Shown: positions 1 to 6,627, counted from the first letter of the stretch. The stretch is 6,627 nucleotides of DNA from Blastocatellia bacterium (GCA_003175865.1 PSRF01000057.1:1-6627); one strand, 5' to 3'. The notes: generated from the sequence alone by a model not told the origin. A program made the numbers and translations.

Positions 1-51
1 GGCATCTGAAACTTTGTTTATTAGTTCGTCATTCTTCGTAGGTTCCTGAAT

Positions 52-1134
52 ATGAAAAAAGTCTCTCTTCTGCCCATCGTACTTTGCACGGTTCTCCTGG
101 TTCTCTTGAGTTTCCCCGTTGCTCGTGCGCAGAACACCAACGCCGCGATGCCAAACAGCGTGGATGCTGAGCGCATCATCAGCGCGTTTACAGGCAAGGA
201 GGCGGAGTTTCGCCGCGCCCTGAATAACTACTCCTTCAAGCGAGACGCGTTAATTCAGAGTATTGGCATGGGCGGCCAAATTACCGGTGAATATCACCGG
301 GTCTCAACTTTTACTTTTGACGATCAGGGAAACAGATACGAGAAGATCAATTTCTTTCCGATGTCATCCATGAGTGATGTCGTGACCCAGGAGGACGTTG
401 ATGACCTGGGTGGAGTTGAACCATTCGCACTGGAACCCTCCAAGATCTCGAAATACAACATCAAGTATGTTGGCAAGGAAAAGATTGATGAACTCGATCT
501 GTACGTTTTCGATGTTGCTCCAAAAGTAATCCCGGATCCCAAGAAAACGAAAGAACGTTTGTTTGTTGGTCGCATCTGGGTTGATGATCAGGATCTTCAA
601 ATCGTCAAAACCAGGGGCAAAGGTGTTCCTGAGACCAAGACAAATAAGTTTCCAACCGTAGAAACCTACCGTGAGCACATCGACGGCCGGTACTGGTTCC
701 CCACGTACTCCTACGCCGACGAGGAACTCATCTACGACAACGGAAGCACGCTTCACATCCGGATGAAGGTTCGCTATATGGACTTCACTCCAGCGCGAGC
801 GACGTTGAAGGTCACGGAAGTTGGTGAAAACGAAACTCCGACTCCAGATTCTGGTCCAAAGCCCGTCGAAGTTGGCGTACTCAATCAGAAGGCCACAATT
901 CTTCCGAAGCCGGTTTACAGCGAAGAAGCAAAGCGAGTGCACGCAACTGGCAAAGTCACAGTCCGTGTGGTTATAGACCAAAACGGCAAGGTTGTGTCGG
1001 CAATGGCCGTTGATGGTCCGCTACCGTTGCGCGAGGCCGCTGAAACCGCCGCACGCAACGCAGTCTTTCAGCCAATTCAGGAAGGTGGGATTATCGTCAG
1101 AGCGACTGGCGTGCTCATTTACCAGTTTCCGTAA
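52..1134 (+). CDS. Exported LolA/LolB-like protein with C-terminal TonB domain
   Basis: The 360-residue product starts with a clear signal peptide: a KK n-region, a Leu/Val-rich core at residues 4-22, and a likely cut after A26 (ARA, then Q27). Residues about 55-255 resemble the beta-rich fold of outer-membrane lipoprotein-sorting proteins, with alternating strands such as LYVFDVAPK (150-158), GRIWVDDQDLQIVKTRG (173-189) and RYWFPTYSYAD (213-223). A Pro/Thr-rich linker (about 256-280) leads to a TonB C-terminal domain (about 282-360), recognisable from PVYSEEAK, GKVTVRVVIDQNGKV, the Ala-rich helix EAAETAARNAVFQP and the final strand VLIYQF. Classical TonB has an N-terminal membrane anchor and a Pro-rich spacer; here the signal peptide looks cleavable, so the protein is probably soluble in the periplasm or envelope-attached. 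Substrate and partner are unknown. A weak GTAGG at 38-42 lies 9 bases before the ATG. The 3' end overlaps the convergent acyltransferase gene by 20 bp. Confidence 0.87.
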   Translation: MKKVSLLPIVLCTVLLVLLSFPVARAQNTNAAMPNSVDAERIISAFTGKEAEFRRALNNYSFKRDALIQSIGMGGQITGEYHRVSTFTFDDQGNRYEKINFFPMSSMSDVVTQEDVDDLGGVEPFALEPSKISKYNIKYVGKEKIDELDLYVFDVAPKVIPDPKKTKERLFVGRIWVDDQDLQIVKTRGKGVPETKTNKFPTVETYREHIDGRYWFPTYSYADEELIYDNGSTLHIRMKVRYMDFTPARATLKVTEVGENETPTPDSGPKPVEVGVLNQKATILPKPVYSEEAKRVHATGKVTVRVVIDQNGKVVSAMAVDGPLPLREAAETAARNAVFQPIQEGGIIVRATGVLIYQFP

Positions 1135-1924
1135 ATGTTTGGGGCTCGACGCCTAACTCCTCTGCGATTAGGCGTCTAGCTTCAGCGATTTCATCGTTGA
1201 TGTCTTGGTCGGTCTCCTCAAGGGGAATTTCAAGCGGGGGTTTGATAACCATTTCAAGTTCACCCGAGCGCGCCTCACCTGTTCCTTTTCCCATTAGTAC
1301 ATCTGAGTTTTTAATCGCTATCGGCACGACTGGCACACAAGCCTGTCTTGCCATGTAGAAGGCTCCTTTTTTGAATGGCAAGAGTTCGCCTGGTCGAGCT
1401 CGAGTACCCTCGACAAAAACTGCGAACGACACACCTGATCGGATGCGTTTCACAGCCGCGTCTGCTGTTCTAATTGCACTCTCACGATTTGAGCGATCGA
1501 TTGCCATCACATTCACAAATCCCATTCCCACACCAAGCACAGGGACCTTCAACAATTCTTTCTTTGCAAGTAACCCAAGACGACGACCGAGGTAAACGAA
1601 TATCGAAGCTGTATCGAGATACGATCGATGATTGCAAACAAATACGTATGTCTGTTTCGGATCAAGGTGCTCAATGCCTTTCACCACGACTCTTACTCCA
1701 CTAAGACGCAACCACCACTTGGCGCCAAAGGTTGCTACGGGGTACACAAGATCGTGTTTATTCACAATCCATGCAATGAACAGAATTGGTGGGCCAAGAA
1801 AGAGCAACAACGCACCAGCAGCACATAATGACCACCAATAGTGCAAGCGTCTAATCAGGCTGGCACTGGAGTTTGTGCTAGACTCCTGCGACAAAGTTTT
1901 CTCGAGTGCAGTGTTCTCTGCCAT
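1115..1924 (-). CDS. plsC: 1-acyl-sn-glycerol-3-phosphate acyltransferase (PlsC/LPLAT family)
   Basis: The 269-residue protein should transfer an acyl chain to lysophosphatidic acid, making phosphatidic acid at the cytoplasmic face of the inner membrane. One or two hydrophobic segments lie at about residues 33-55. The acyltransferase motifs are in the usual order. Motif I is NHRSYLD (H99 and D104 of HX4D); AIDRS at 141-145 corresponds to motif II. Motif III is VEGTRA (171-176), with the conserved Glu, Gly and Arg, and motif IV is VPVVPIAI (197-204). The length is typical for the family. The start at 1924 is the first in-frame ATG of a polar leader before the membrane segment; its ribosome site is weak (GAGA about 7 bases upstream). 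The gene is divergent from the M14 peptidase gene, with 29 bp between starts, and overlaps the end of the TonB-domain gene on the other strand. Related LPLAT enzymes can acylate other lysolipids or ornithine lipids, so the family is firm but the exact acceptor is inferred. Confidence 0.9.
   Translation of the reverse strand: MAENTALEKTLSQESSTNSSASLIRRLHYWWSLCAAGALLLFLGPPILFIAWIVNKHDLVYPVATFGAKWWLRLSGVRVVVKGIEHLDPKQTYVFVCNHRSYLDTASIFVYLGRRLGLLAKKELLKVPVLGVGMGFVNVMAIDRSNRESAIRTADAAVKRIRSGVSFAVFVEGTRARPGELLPFKKGAFYMARQACVPVVPIAIKNSDVLMGKGTGEARSGELEMVIKPPLEIPLEETDQDINDEIAEARRLIAEELGVEPQTFTETGK
1144..1180. repeat. Imperfect inverted repeat inside the 3' end of plsC
   Basis: Arms 1148-1156 (GACGCCTAA) and 1168-1176 (TTAGGCGTC) are perfectly complementary over 9 bp. 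After one mismatch (1147/1177) the pairing continues for three more pairs (1144-1146 with 1178-1180), giving 12 of 13 pairs around an 11-base loop. It lies 10 bases after the stop of the upstream plus-strand gene and within the plsC coding sequence (residues around ARRLIAEELGVE). Neither strand shows a T run after the stem, so it is not a canonical intrinsic terminator. It could still protect an mRNA 3' end or help end convergent transcription; that role is inference. Confidence 0.6.
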
Positions 1925-1940
1925 TTTCAGTCTCTACAAC

Positions 1941-1946
1941 AAAGGA
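1941..1946 (+). promoter_or_regulatory. Ribosome binding site that fixes the start of the M14 gene
   Basis: AAAGGA lies 7 bases before the ATG at 1954, which opens a normal signal peptide. This favours 1954 over the more upstream in-frame ATG at 1906, which would place a non-signal-like stretch of 16 residues before the signal peptide and overlap the start of plsC. Confidence 0.75.
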
Positions 1947-1953
1947 ACAGCGA

Positions 1954-4470
1954 ATGATTCGCCATCGATTAGCAATCGCATGTCAAGTTGTACTTCTGTG
2001 CGTCCTGGTTTTATCGACTACTTATGCGCAACGACCGTCCACGCGCGCCACGACCAACAGCTTTGTGCCGACGCCACGTTCGGTACTGGGTTTTAATCCT
2101 GGTGACGATCGAACGATTGCTGACTGGAGTCAAATTACTGACTATTTTAATCGACTGGACAATGCTTCAGACCGAGTGCTGGTACAGGCAATTGGTCAGT
2201 CAACACTGAAGCGACCAATAATCGTCGCGTTTATTAGCGCGCGAGAGAATATACTGGCTCTAAACAAATACAAAGACATCCAACAAACTCTGGCTGATCC
2301 TCGCAAACTCACGTCAGCCACGATGACTGGACCAACTTCTCCTGAGCGGGCCCTTAACCAACTCGTCACGAACGGAAAAGTTGTCGTGGTGATCTCTTGT
2401 TCAATTCACTCGACCGAGATTGTTGCGTCACAAATGTCAATGCAGCTCGCGTATTACCTGGCAACTGCTGAAGACGCTAACACTCGAGAGATTCTTCAAA
2501 ATACGATTCTTTTATTGATCCCGTCACCAAACCCCGACGGTGTCGACATCGTTGCCAACTGGTATCGGAAAACACTTGGAACTCCCGCGGAGGGGACTGA
2601 ACCTCCGGAGCTCTATCATCACTACGCCGGTCATGATGACAATCGCGATTGGTTCATGATCAATCTTAAAGAAACGCAGGCCATTACTCGGTTACTTTGG
2701 AAGGAATGGTATCCGCAAATTGTTTACGATGTTCACCAGCAAGGCTCAACTGGCTCCCGTCTTTTCATTCCGCCGTTTTTCGATCCGCCAAACCCAAATA
2801 TTAAGCCGCTCCTACTTCGAGAGGTAGGATTAATCGGACACAAAGTCGCAGCCGATCTTCAGGCGGCAGGGTTTCAAGGCGTCTTAACCAACGCGCTTTA
2901 CGACACCTGGTGGCACGGAGGTTTCCGCACAGCGCCGTACTTCCACAACTCAATCGGAATATTGTCGGAGGCGGCGAGTGCGAGACTGATGACGCCAACC
3001 ACTATCACGAGCGACCAACTCTCTCGATCCAATACGCGAGGGATGCACAGCGCGCTCGAAGCGACGACGAACTTTCCTGATCCATGGCCGGGTGGAACGT
3101 GGCGTCCACGTGACATTCTTCAGATGGAGTTGATTTCAGCGCGCGCGATTCTGTCGATGGCGGCAAAGTATCGCGCCGAATACTTGAGGGAGTTCTTCGC
3201 TCTAAACCGCAAGAGCATTGACGAGGGGTCTAAGCCAGACGAGCCGCTTGCTTATCTGATCCCTGCCGGACAAGGCCACGACGAAGCTGTTGCAAAGTTA
3301 GTTGGTTTGTTGATTGAACAGGGAGTTGAAGTGTTTCGACTCGACGCTGAGCTCCACTTGGGCTATGGCCCACAAATGTTGCAGCGGACTAACTCGGCAA
3401 ATGATCGTCTGGGTACTTACAGAAAAATCATCGCACGCACAACCGAGATGCAGGAAGTACCCGCTGGCAGTTACATCGTCTTCTTGTCTCAGCCGCAACG
3501 TTCAAATGTACTTGCACTGTTCGAACCTCAAATCTATCCAAATCGGTTGACGAGCCAGGGCGAGGCAGAACGTCCGTATGACGTGGCTGGTTGGACATTG
3601 CCCCTGCAACTTGGCCTCGATGCACCTGCTGTCATTGGGATCAGGGAAACGCCTGCGGAACGCAAACTCACATTATTGAAGGATGTAAATGAAGTGAGAT
3701 CAGATCTCGCTTTGCCGTTGAAAAAAGGCGACGAGTCTCCGATCAAGAACCCGGTTCGAGGTACTCCACGAATCGCAATCTATAAAGGTTGGACAGGCAA
3801 CATGGACGAAGGCTGGACACGCTTCGTCTTCGACACATTCAACGTCCCGTATACATCGCTGCGAAACGACGAGGTCAAACAAGGCAATCTGGTTGGAAAG
3901 TATGACGCGATCATTCTGACCTCACAGCGCAGTCGCGAGATCATCGATGGCAACAGTGCCAATACCACTCCCAGGGAATTTGCCGGTGGGGTTTCAGATG
4001 CTGGTGTTGCAAACCTCAAGACCTTCGTCAATGAAGGTGGCACTTTGATTTGTTTCGATGTTGCCTGCGAACTGGCGATTAAGGAGTTCAAACTGCCATT
4101 GAAGAATGTTCTGGAAGGTGTTCGATCTTCTGAGTTTTATTGTCCAGGTTCAATTGTCACAATCGATCTCGACACGAAAGAGAACATCACGGCAGGTCTG
4201 GGTAGCAGCATACCCGCTTACTTCATCAATAGCTCTGCGTTTGAAACGAGCGATCCGAGCGTGCATGTCATTGCCAGGTACGCAAAATCGAACCTACTTC
4301 GCTCAGGGTGGCTGTTAGGAGAAGACAAGCTGAGGGGTCAGATTGCTCTCGCCGAAGTGGGCATGGGCAAAGGTCACGTCGTTCTTTTTGCCTTTCGCCC
4401 TCAGCATCGCGGACAAACCTGGGCGACCCTGCCTTTGATATGGAATGCGATCTCGTCGGCAAGAAATTAG
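1954..4470 (+). CDS. Exported M14-family zinc carboxypeptidase-like protein with C-terminal GATase-like domain
   Basis: The product is 838 residues from the ATG at 1954, chosen because AAAGGA sits 7 bases upstream and residues 1-25 form a signal peptide (cut after TYA25, then Q26). The M14 peptidase domain covers about residues 50-370. It holds the zinc ligands HSTE (H152, E155) and H261 in YDVHQQG, the PNPDG loop (192-196), the substrate-binding pair N230-R231 in HDDNRD, and a probable catalytic Glu, E339, in ILSEAAS. All expected active-site residues are present, so the enzyme is probably active in the periplasm or outside the cell. Residues about 430-570 form a second alpha/beta region. 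Residues about 604-835 resemble the class I glutamine amidotransferase-like fold (RIAIYKGW, YDAIILTSQ, FVNEGGTLICFD, GHVVLFAFRPQHRGQ), with no clear amidotransferase catalytic triad. Cleavage specificity cannot be read from the sequence. Its nearest same-strand neighbour is the VWA gene 168 bp downstream. Confidence 0.9.
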   Translation: MIRHRLAIACQVVLLCVLVLSTTYAQRPSTRATTNSFVPTPRSVLGFNPGDDRTIADWSQITDYFNRLDNASDRVLVQAIGQSTLKRPIIVAFISARENILALNKYKDIQQTLADPRKLTSATMTGPTSPERALNQLVTNGKVVVVISCSIHSTEIVASQMSMQLAYYLATAEDANTREILQNTILLLIPSPNPDGVDIVANWYRKTLGTPAEGTEPPELYHHYAGHDDNRDWFMINLKETQAITRLLWKEWYPQIVYDVHQQGSTGSRLFIPPFFDPPNPNIKPLLLREVGLIGHKVAADLQAAGFQGVLTNALYDTWWHGGFRTAPYFHNSIGILSEAASARLMTPTTITSDQLSRSNTRGMHSALEATTNFPDPWPGGTWRPRDILQMELISARAILSMAAKYRAEYLREFFALNRKSIDEGSKPDEPLAYLIPAGQGHDEAVAKLVGLLIEQGVEVFRLDAELHLGYGPQMLQRTNSANDRLGTYRKIIARTTEMQEVPAGSYIVFLSQPQRSNVLALFEPQIYPNRLTSQGEAERPYDVAGWTLPLQLGLDAPAVIGIRETPAERKLTLLKDVNEVRSDLALPLKKGDESPIKNPVRGTPRIAIYKGWTGNMDEGWTRFVFDTFNVPYTSLRNDEVKQGNLVGKYDAIILTSQRSREIIDGNSANTTPREFAGGVSDAGVANLKTFVNEGGTLICFDVACELAIKEFKLPLKNVLEGVRSSEFYCPGSIVTIDLDTKENITAGLGSSIPAYFINSSAFETSDPSVHVIARYAKSNLLRSGWLLGEDKLRGQIALAEVGMGKGHVVLFAFRPQHRGQTWATLPLIWNAISSARN

Positions 4471-4499
4471 CCAGGTTTTGGACATCGAATGCCTTGCGC

Positions 4500-4528
4500 C
4501 TGCTTCACGCAGAGGTTATTCTTTCTTT
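4500..4528 (+). terminator. Weak candidate intrinsic terminator after the M14 gene
   Basis: Thirty bases after the M14 stop codon, CTGC (4500-4503) can pair with GCAG (4509-4512) around a five-base loop. A pyrimidine-rich tract, TTATTCTTTCTTT (4516-4528), follows. The stem is only 4 bp, so this is a tentative call based on position and the T-rich tail. Confidence 0.2.
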
Positions 4529-4638
4529 GCTACGCGGTTTTCTCTCCTCGAAACCAATTCAAGACCGAAAGCATCTAACTCTGTCTGGTTGTCTGTACGA
4601 ACCTCCGGTTAGGACCTGCATTTTCCGATTGGAGCATT

Positions 4639-5919
4639 ATGAGAAAATCCGTTGTTTTCCTGTTCCTACTCTCATTTTCTTCATTGAGCACAATCACGTT
4701 CTCGCAATCACGGCCGCGACGAGTCGGTAATGGATCGGACGACACTCCTCCTTCCACAACGACAACAGCACCATCAAAGGCACCGGTATTGGGTGGCGCG
4801 AATTACCCAAACAATCAACGCCCAACCAGTACGGCTCAACAGGACCCAAAAAACAACGGGCCCGAAGAGGTTGATGCGGGCGATGTCATTCGTGTTAACA
4901 CCACATTGGTAACGCTGCCAGTCAGCGTTATGGATCGCGACGGGCGCTACATTCCCAATCTGAAAAAGGAAGATTTTCGAATTTGGGAGGATGGTGTCGA
5001 GCAGGAAGTTGCTTTCTTCTCGTCGGTCGATAAACCGTTTTCAGTCGTGTTGATGCTTGATACGAGTCCTTCAACGCAGTTCCGCCTTGAAGACATTCAG
5101 GATGCCGCAATCAGTTTCGTAAATCAGCTGCGGCCAGACGACACTGTAATGGTTGTTTCGTTCAGTAATGAAATCAAGGTGCTTACCGATTTCACTACCG
5201 ATCGCGCGAAACTTCAGCGAGCAATTCGACGCACTCACACGGGCGACGGAACGCGACTCTACGACGCTGTAGACATGGTCATGAATCATGAGCTCAATCA
5301 TGTTCAGGGTCGAAAAGCAGTCGTTCTCTTTACTGATGGAGTTGATACAACCAGTCGACGCGCGGATTACCAGAGCAACGTAATGGATGCACAGGAATTG
5401 GACGCACTGGTCTATGCGGTGCAGTACAACACCGAAGGTGACGTTGTCAGGATGGGTGGTCCGATGGGTCCAAGCTTTCCGGGACCGAACGATGTTTGGG
5501 GTCAAATTCTGGGAGGCATTTTCGGCGGCGGACGTCGCGGTGGCATGGGCGGACGCAGAGGAGGTGGCGGCGGAGGCTGGCCAGGCGGCGGTGGTCGTGG
5601 TGGAGCTCGAGACGATTATGAATTAGCCGATCGGTATCTGCACGAGATGGCAGAATCAACTGGCGGTCGAGATTTTCAGGCAGACACTCTTCAGAACACG
5701 AACGTAGCTTTTGCAAACGTCGCCGAAGAACTGCGCCGTCAATACAGCCTCGGATACTATCCGAAACGACCCGCGCAACCCGGGGAACGTCGCCAAATCA
5801 AAGTCCGAGCCAATCAACCGAATCTCGCGGTGCGCGCCCGTGACAGTTATGTTTTCAATCCTGGGGGCACGCAGACTGATGCGAGTGCCCGCACGAACGC
5901 ACCCGTTCTCAAAAAGTAG
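4639..5919 (+). CDS. Exported VWA-domain protein (VWFA-related Acidobacterial domain family)
   Basis: The 426-residue protein has a signal peptide (residues 1-22, cut after TFS, then Q23) and a low-complexity Pro/Thr/Asn/Gln linker to about residue 78. The module typical of acidobacterial VWFA-related proteins follows. First comes the N-terminal beta segment with VNTTLVTLPVSVMDRDG and the LKKEDFRIWEDG signature (about 85-120). The VWA domain begins at about 134, with an intact metal-ion-dependent adhesion site: DTSPS (D141, S143, S145), T205 in GDGTRLYDA and D233 in FTDGVD. The fold is interrupted at about 272-323 by a Gly/Arg-rich insert, then resumes with ADRYLHEMAESTGGRDF and the closing LRRQYSLGYYP segment (about 365-375). 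Ligands and function of this family are largely unknown; metal-dependent protein binding at the cell surface or in the periplasm is inferred. GGAG (4631-4634) lies 4 bases before the ATG, a slightly short spacing. The gene converges on the histidine kinase gene with a 27 bp gap. Confidence 0.9.
   Translation: MRKSVVFLFLLSFSSLSTITFSQSRPRRVGNGSDDTPPSTTTTAPSKAPVLGGANYPNNQRPTSTAQQDPKNNGPEEVDAGDVIRVNTTLVTLPVSVMDRDGRYIPNLKKEDFRIWEDGVEQEVAFFSSVDKPFSVVLMLDTSPSTQFRLEDIQDAAISFVNQLRPDDTVMVVSFSNEIKVLTDFTTDRAKLQRAIRRTHTGDGTRLYDAVDMVMNHELNHVQGRKAVVLFTDGVDTTSRRADYQSNVMDAQELDALVYAVQYNTEGDVVRMGGPMGPSFPGPNDVWGQILGGIFGGGRRGGMGGRRGGGGGGWPGGGGRGGARDDYELADRYLHEMAESTGGRDFQADTLQNTNVAFANVAEELRRQYSLGYYPKRPAQPGERRQIKVRANQPNLAVRARDSYVFNPGGTQTDASARTNAPVLKK
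5512..5604 (+). repeat. GGN-rich low-complexity tract encoding a Gly/Arg-rich insert
   Basis: The tract encodes residues 292-322 of the VWA protein. Apart from single Ile, Phe, Met, Trp and Pro residues it is Gly and Arg, including GGGRRGGMGGRRGGGGGGWP. Codons are mixed GGC, GGT, GGA and GGG, so the DNA is not a pure triplet repeat. A softer flank rich in Gly, Pro and Met begins at 5452. Confidence 0.85.
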
Positions 5920-5946
5920 GTGAACAAAGGAACTGGCCAGCAGTAA

Positions 5947-6627
5947 TTAGTGAGCACCTACGGTCGGTAGCTGGCGTGGTTTGAATTCGGTTGGCTGGTG
6001 TTCGATAGCAGGAAGTCGGACCGTTAGGACTGCGCCACCGTTAGACTCATTATTGCAAGCCGCGACTGTACCTCCGTGTAGTTCAACTAGATGACGAACA
6101 ATCGCAAGTCCCAGTCCTAAGCCGCCGTACTTCCTCGTGCTCGTACCATCGGCTTGACTAAAACGCTCAAAAACGTGAGGTAGGAACTCCACTGGTATTC
6201 CTGGACCAGAATCCTCAATCCTGACCTCAGCCTGTGAGCTATGCTGCTTTACGTGAATATCGATCTCGCCTTGTTGAGGCGTGAACTTAACCGCGTTCGC
6301 AAGGAGGTTCCAGATCACCTGCTGAAGTCGATCAGCATCTCCCAGGACTAAAATCTCAGGAATATCGAAGTGAGTGCGGATACGAATCTCCTTCGCTGCG
6401 GCAGCTGGTCTAATAACGTCGATCGCTGCATGAATCACTAATAACAGATCAACAGTCTCAGAAGTAATGAGTAACTTCCCGGTAATGATCCTCGACACAT
6501 CGAGCAAGTCTTCAATAATTTGTTTCTGCACGCCGGCATTTCGCTCGATCACTTCCAATGCGTGATTTGTACCGTCGCTATCCAATTGCCCTGTGCGCAA
6601 CAACCGCGCCCAACCAACTACTGCATT
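5947..6627 (-). CDS. Sensor histidine kinase, C-terminal part (5' end beyond the window)
   Basis: The frame stays open to the right edge, so the TTG at 6603 is not the start: the 8 codons before it encode NAVVGWAR. This matches the stretch after the phospho-acceptor His in HisKA domains, so that His (usually in HELRTPLN) should lie a few codons outside the window. Visible here (226 residues) are the second HisKA helix (IEDLLDVSRI) and a complete HATPase_c domain: N box NLLANAVKFT (107-116), G1 box DSGPGIP (139-145), F box FERFSQAD and G2 box GGLGLGLAIV (168-177). The protein ends about 20 residues after the ATPase domain, with no receiver domain, although kinases with this WARLL-type HisKA sequence are often hybrids. 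It would autophosphorylate using ATP and pass phosphate to an unseen response regulator. The sensor region and its stimulus cannot be known from this window. Confidence 0.93.
   Translation of the reverse strand, partial: NAVVGWARLLRTGQLDSDGTNHALEVIERNAGVQKQIIEDLLDVSRIITGKLLITSETVDLLLVIHAAIDVIRPAAAAKEIRIRTHFDIPEILVLGDADRLQQVIWNLLANAVKFTPQQGEIDIHVKQHSSQAEVRIEDSGPGIPVEFLPHVFERFSQADGTSTRKYGGLGLGLAIVRHLVELHGGTVAACNNESNGGAVLTVRLPAIEHQPTEFKPRQLPTVGAH

Noticed and set aside
284..300. Perfect 7-bp inverted repeat CCGGTGA-ATA-TCACCGG
   Set aside because: It lies within coding sequence, and stems of this length are expected by chance a few times in a window this size.
364..981. Open frame of 205 codons on the minus strand
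   Set aside because: It is antisense to the well-supported TonB-domain gene, resembles no family, and is rich in Cys, Phe and Arg as expected for a shadow frame.
1906..1953. Upstream in-frame ATG giving a 16-residue longer M14 protein
   Set aside because: It has no good ribosome site, overlaps the plsC start, and adds a non-signal-like stretch before a normal signal peptide that has its own AAAGGA.
4494..4522. Possible sigma70-like promoter (TTGCGC, 17-base spacer, TATTCT) before the VWA gene
   Set aside because: Only 3 of 6 and 4 of 6 consensus matches, and it coincides with the terminator-like hairpin; not enough to call.
4308..4730. Open frame of 140 codons on the plus strand spanning the M14-VWA gap
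   Set aside because: It overlaps the ends of two strong genes in another frame, starts inside the M14 domain coding region and has no recognisable composition or motif.
5071..5505. Open frame of 144 codons on the minus strand
   Set aside because: It is antisense to the VWA domain and shows no signal, domain or ribosome site.
5865..5890. GGGCAC / GTGCCC inverted repeat near the end of the VWA gene
   Set aside because: Only 6 bp with a 14-base loop inside coding sequence and no T tract on either strand.
5923..5952. AACAAAGGAAC, identical to the M14 ribosome-site region, after the VWA stop
   Set aside because: No ATG follows at a suitable distance, and the GTG at 5950 hits a stop after six codons, so no small gene is supported.
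6601..6603. TTG as the start codon of the histidine kinase gene
   Set aside because: The frame continues to the window edge and encodes NAVVGWAR, which is conserved HisKA sequence, so the gene is cut by the edge rather than starting here.

Overview
The window reads as a piece of an Acidobacteriota chromosome, possibly a class with moderate G+C such as Blastocatellia. The main evidence is a secreted von Willebrand factor A protein of the type known as the 'VWFA-related Acidobacterial domain' family. A secreted multi-domain M14 metallopeptidase and a periplasmic protein carrying a TonB C-terminal domain fit that background. The taxonomic call is an inference from family content, not from a marker gene.

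There are five genes and almost no non-coding DNA. From the left: (1) 52-1134 (+), an exported protein with a LolA/LolB-like beta domain followed by a TonB C-terminal domain; (2) 1115-1924 (-), a membrane 1-acylglycerol-3-phosphate acyltransferase (PlsC type), convergent with and overlapping gene 1 by 20 bp; (3) 1954-4470 (+), an exported M14 zinc carboxypeptidase-like protein with two extra alpha/beta domains, divergent from plsC with only 29 bp between the start codons; (4) 4639-5919 (+), the exported VWA protein, with a Gly/Arg-rich insert inside the VWA fold; (5) 5947-6627 (-), the 3' part of a sensor histidine kinase that runs off the right edge and converges on gene 4 with a 27 bp gap.

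The genes do not form an obvious single pathway. Three of the five (1, 3 and 4) are exported, and all three have glutamine as the first residue after the predicted signal-peptidase cleavage site. Gene 2 would act in phospholipid synthesis at the inner membrane and gene 5 in signal transduction. No RNA gene, CRISPR array, insertion sequence or attachment site was seen, and no stretch over 300 bases lacks a gene. The longest gap, 4471-4638, holds a weak terminator-like hairpin and the ribosome binding site of gene 4. I found no convincing undescribed multi-gene system. The most unusual features are the Gly/Arg-rich insert in the VWA domain, the shared Gln at +1 of the exported proteins, and a long imperfect inverted repeat inside the end of plsC.
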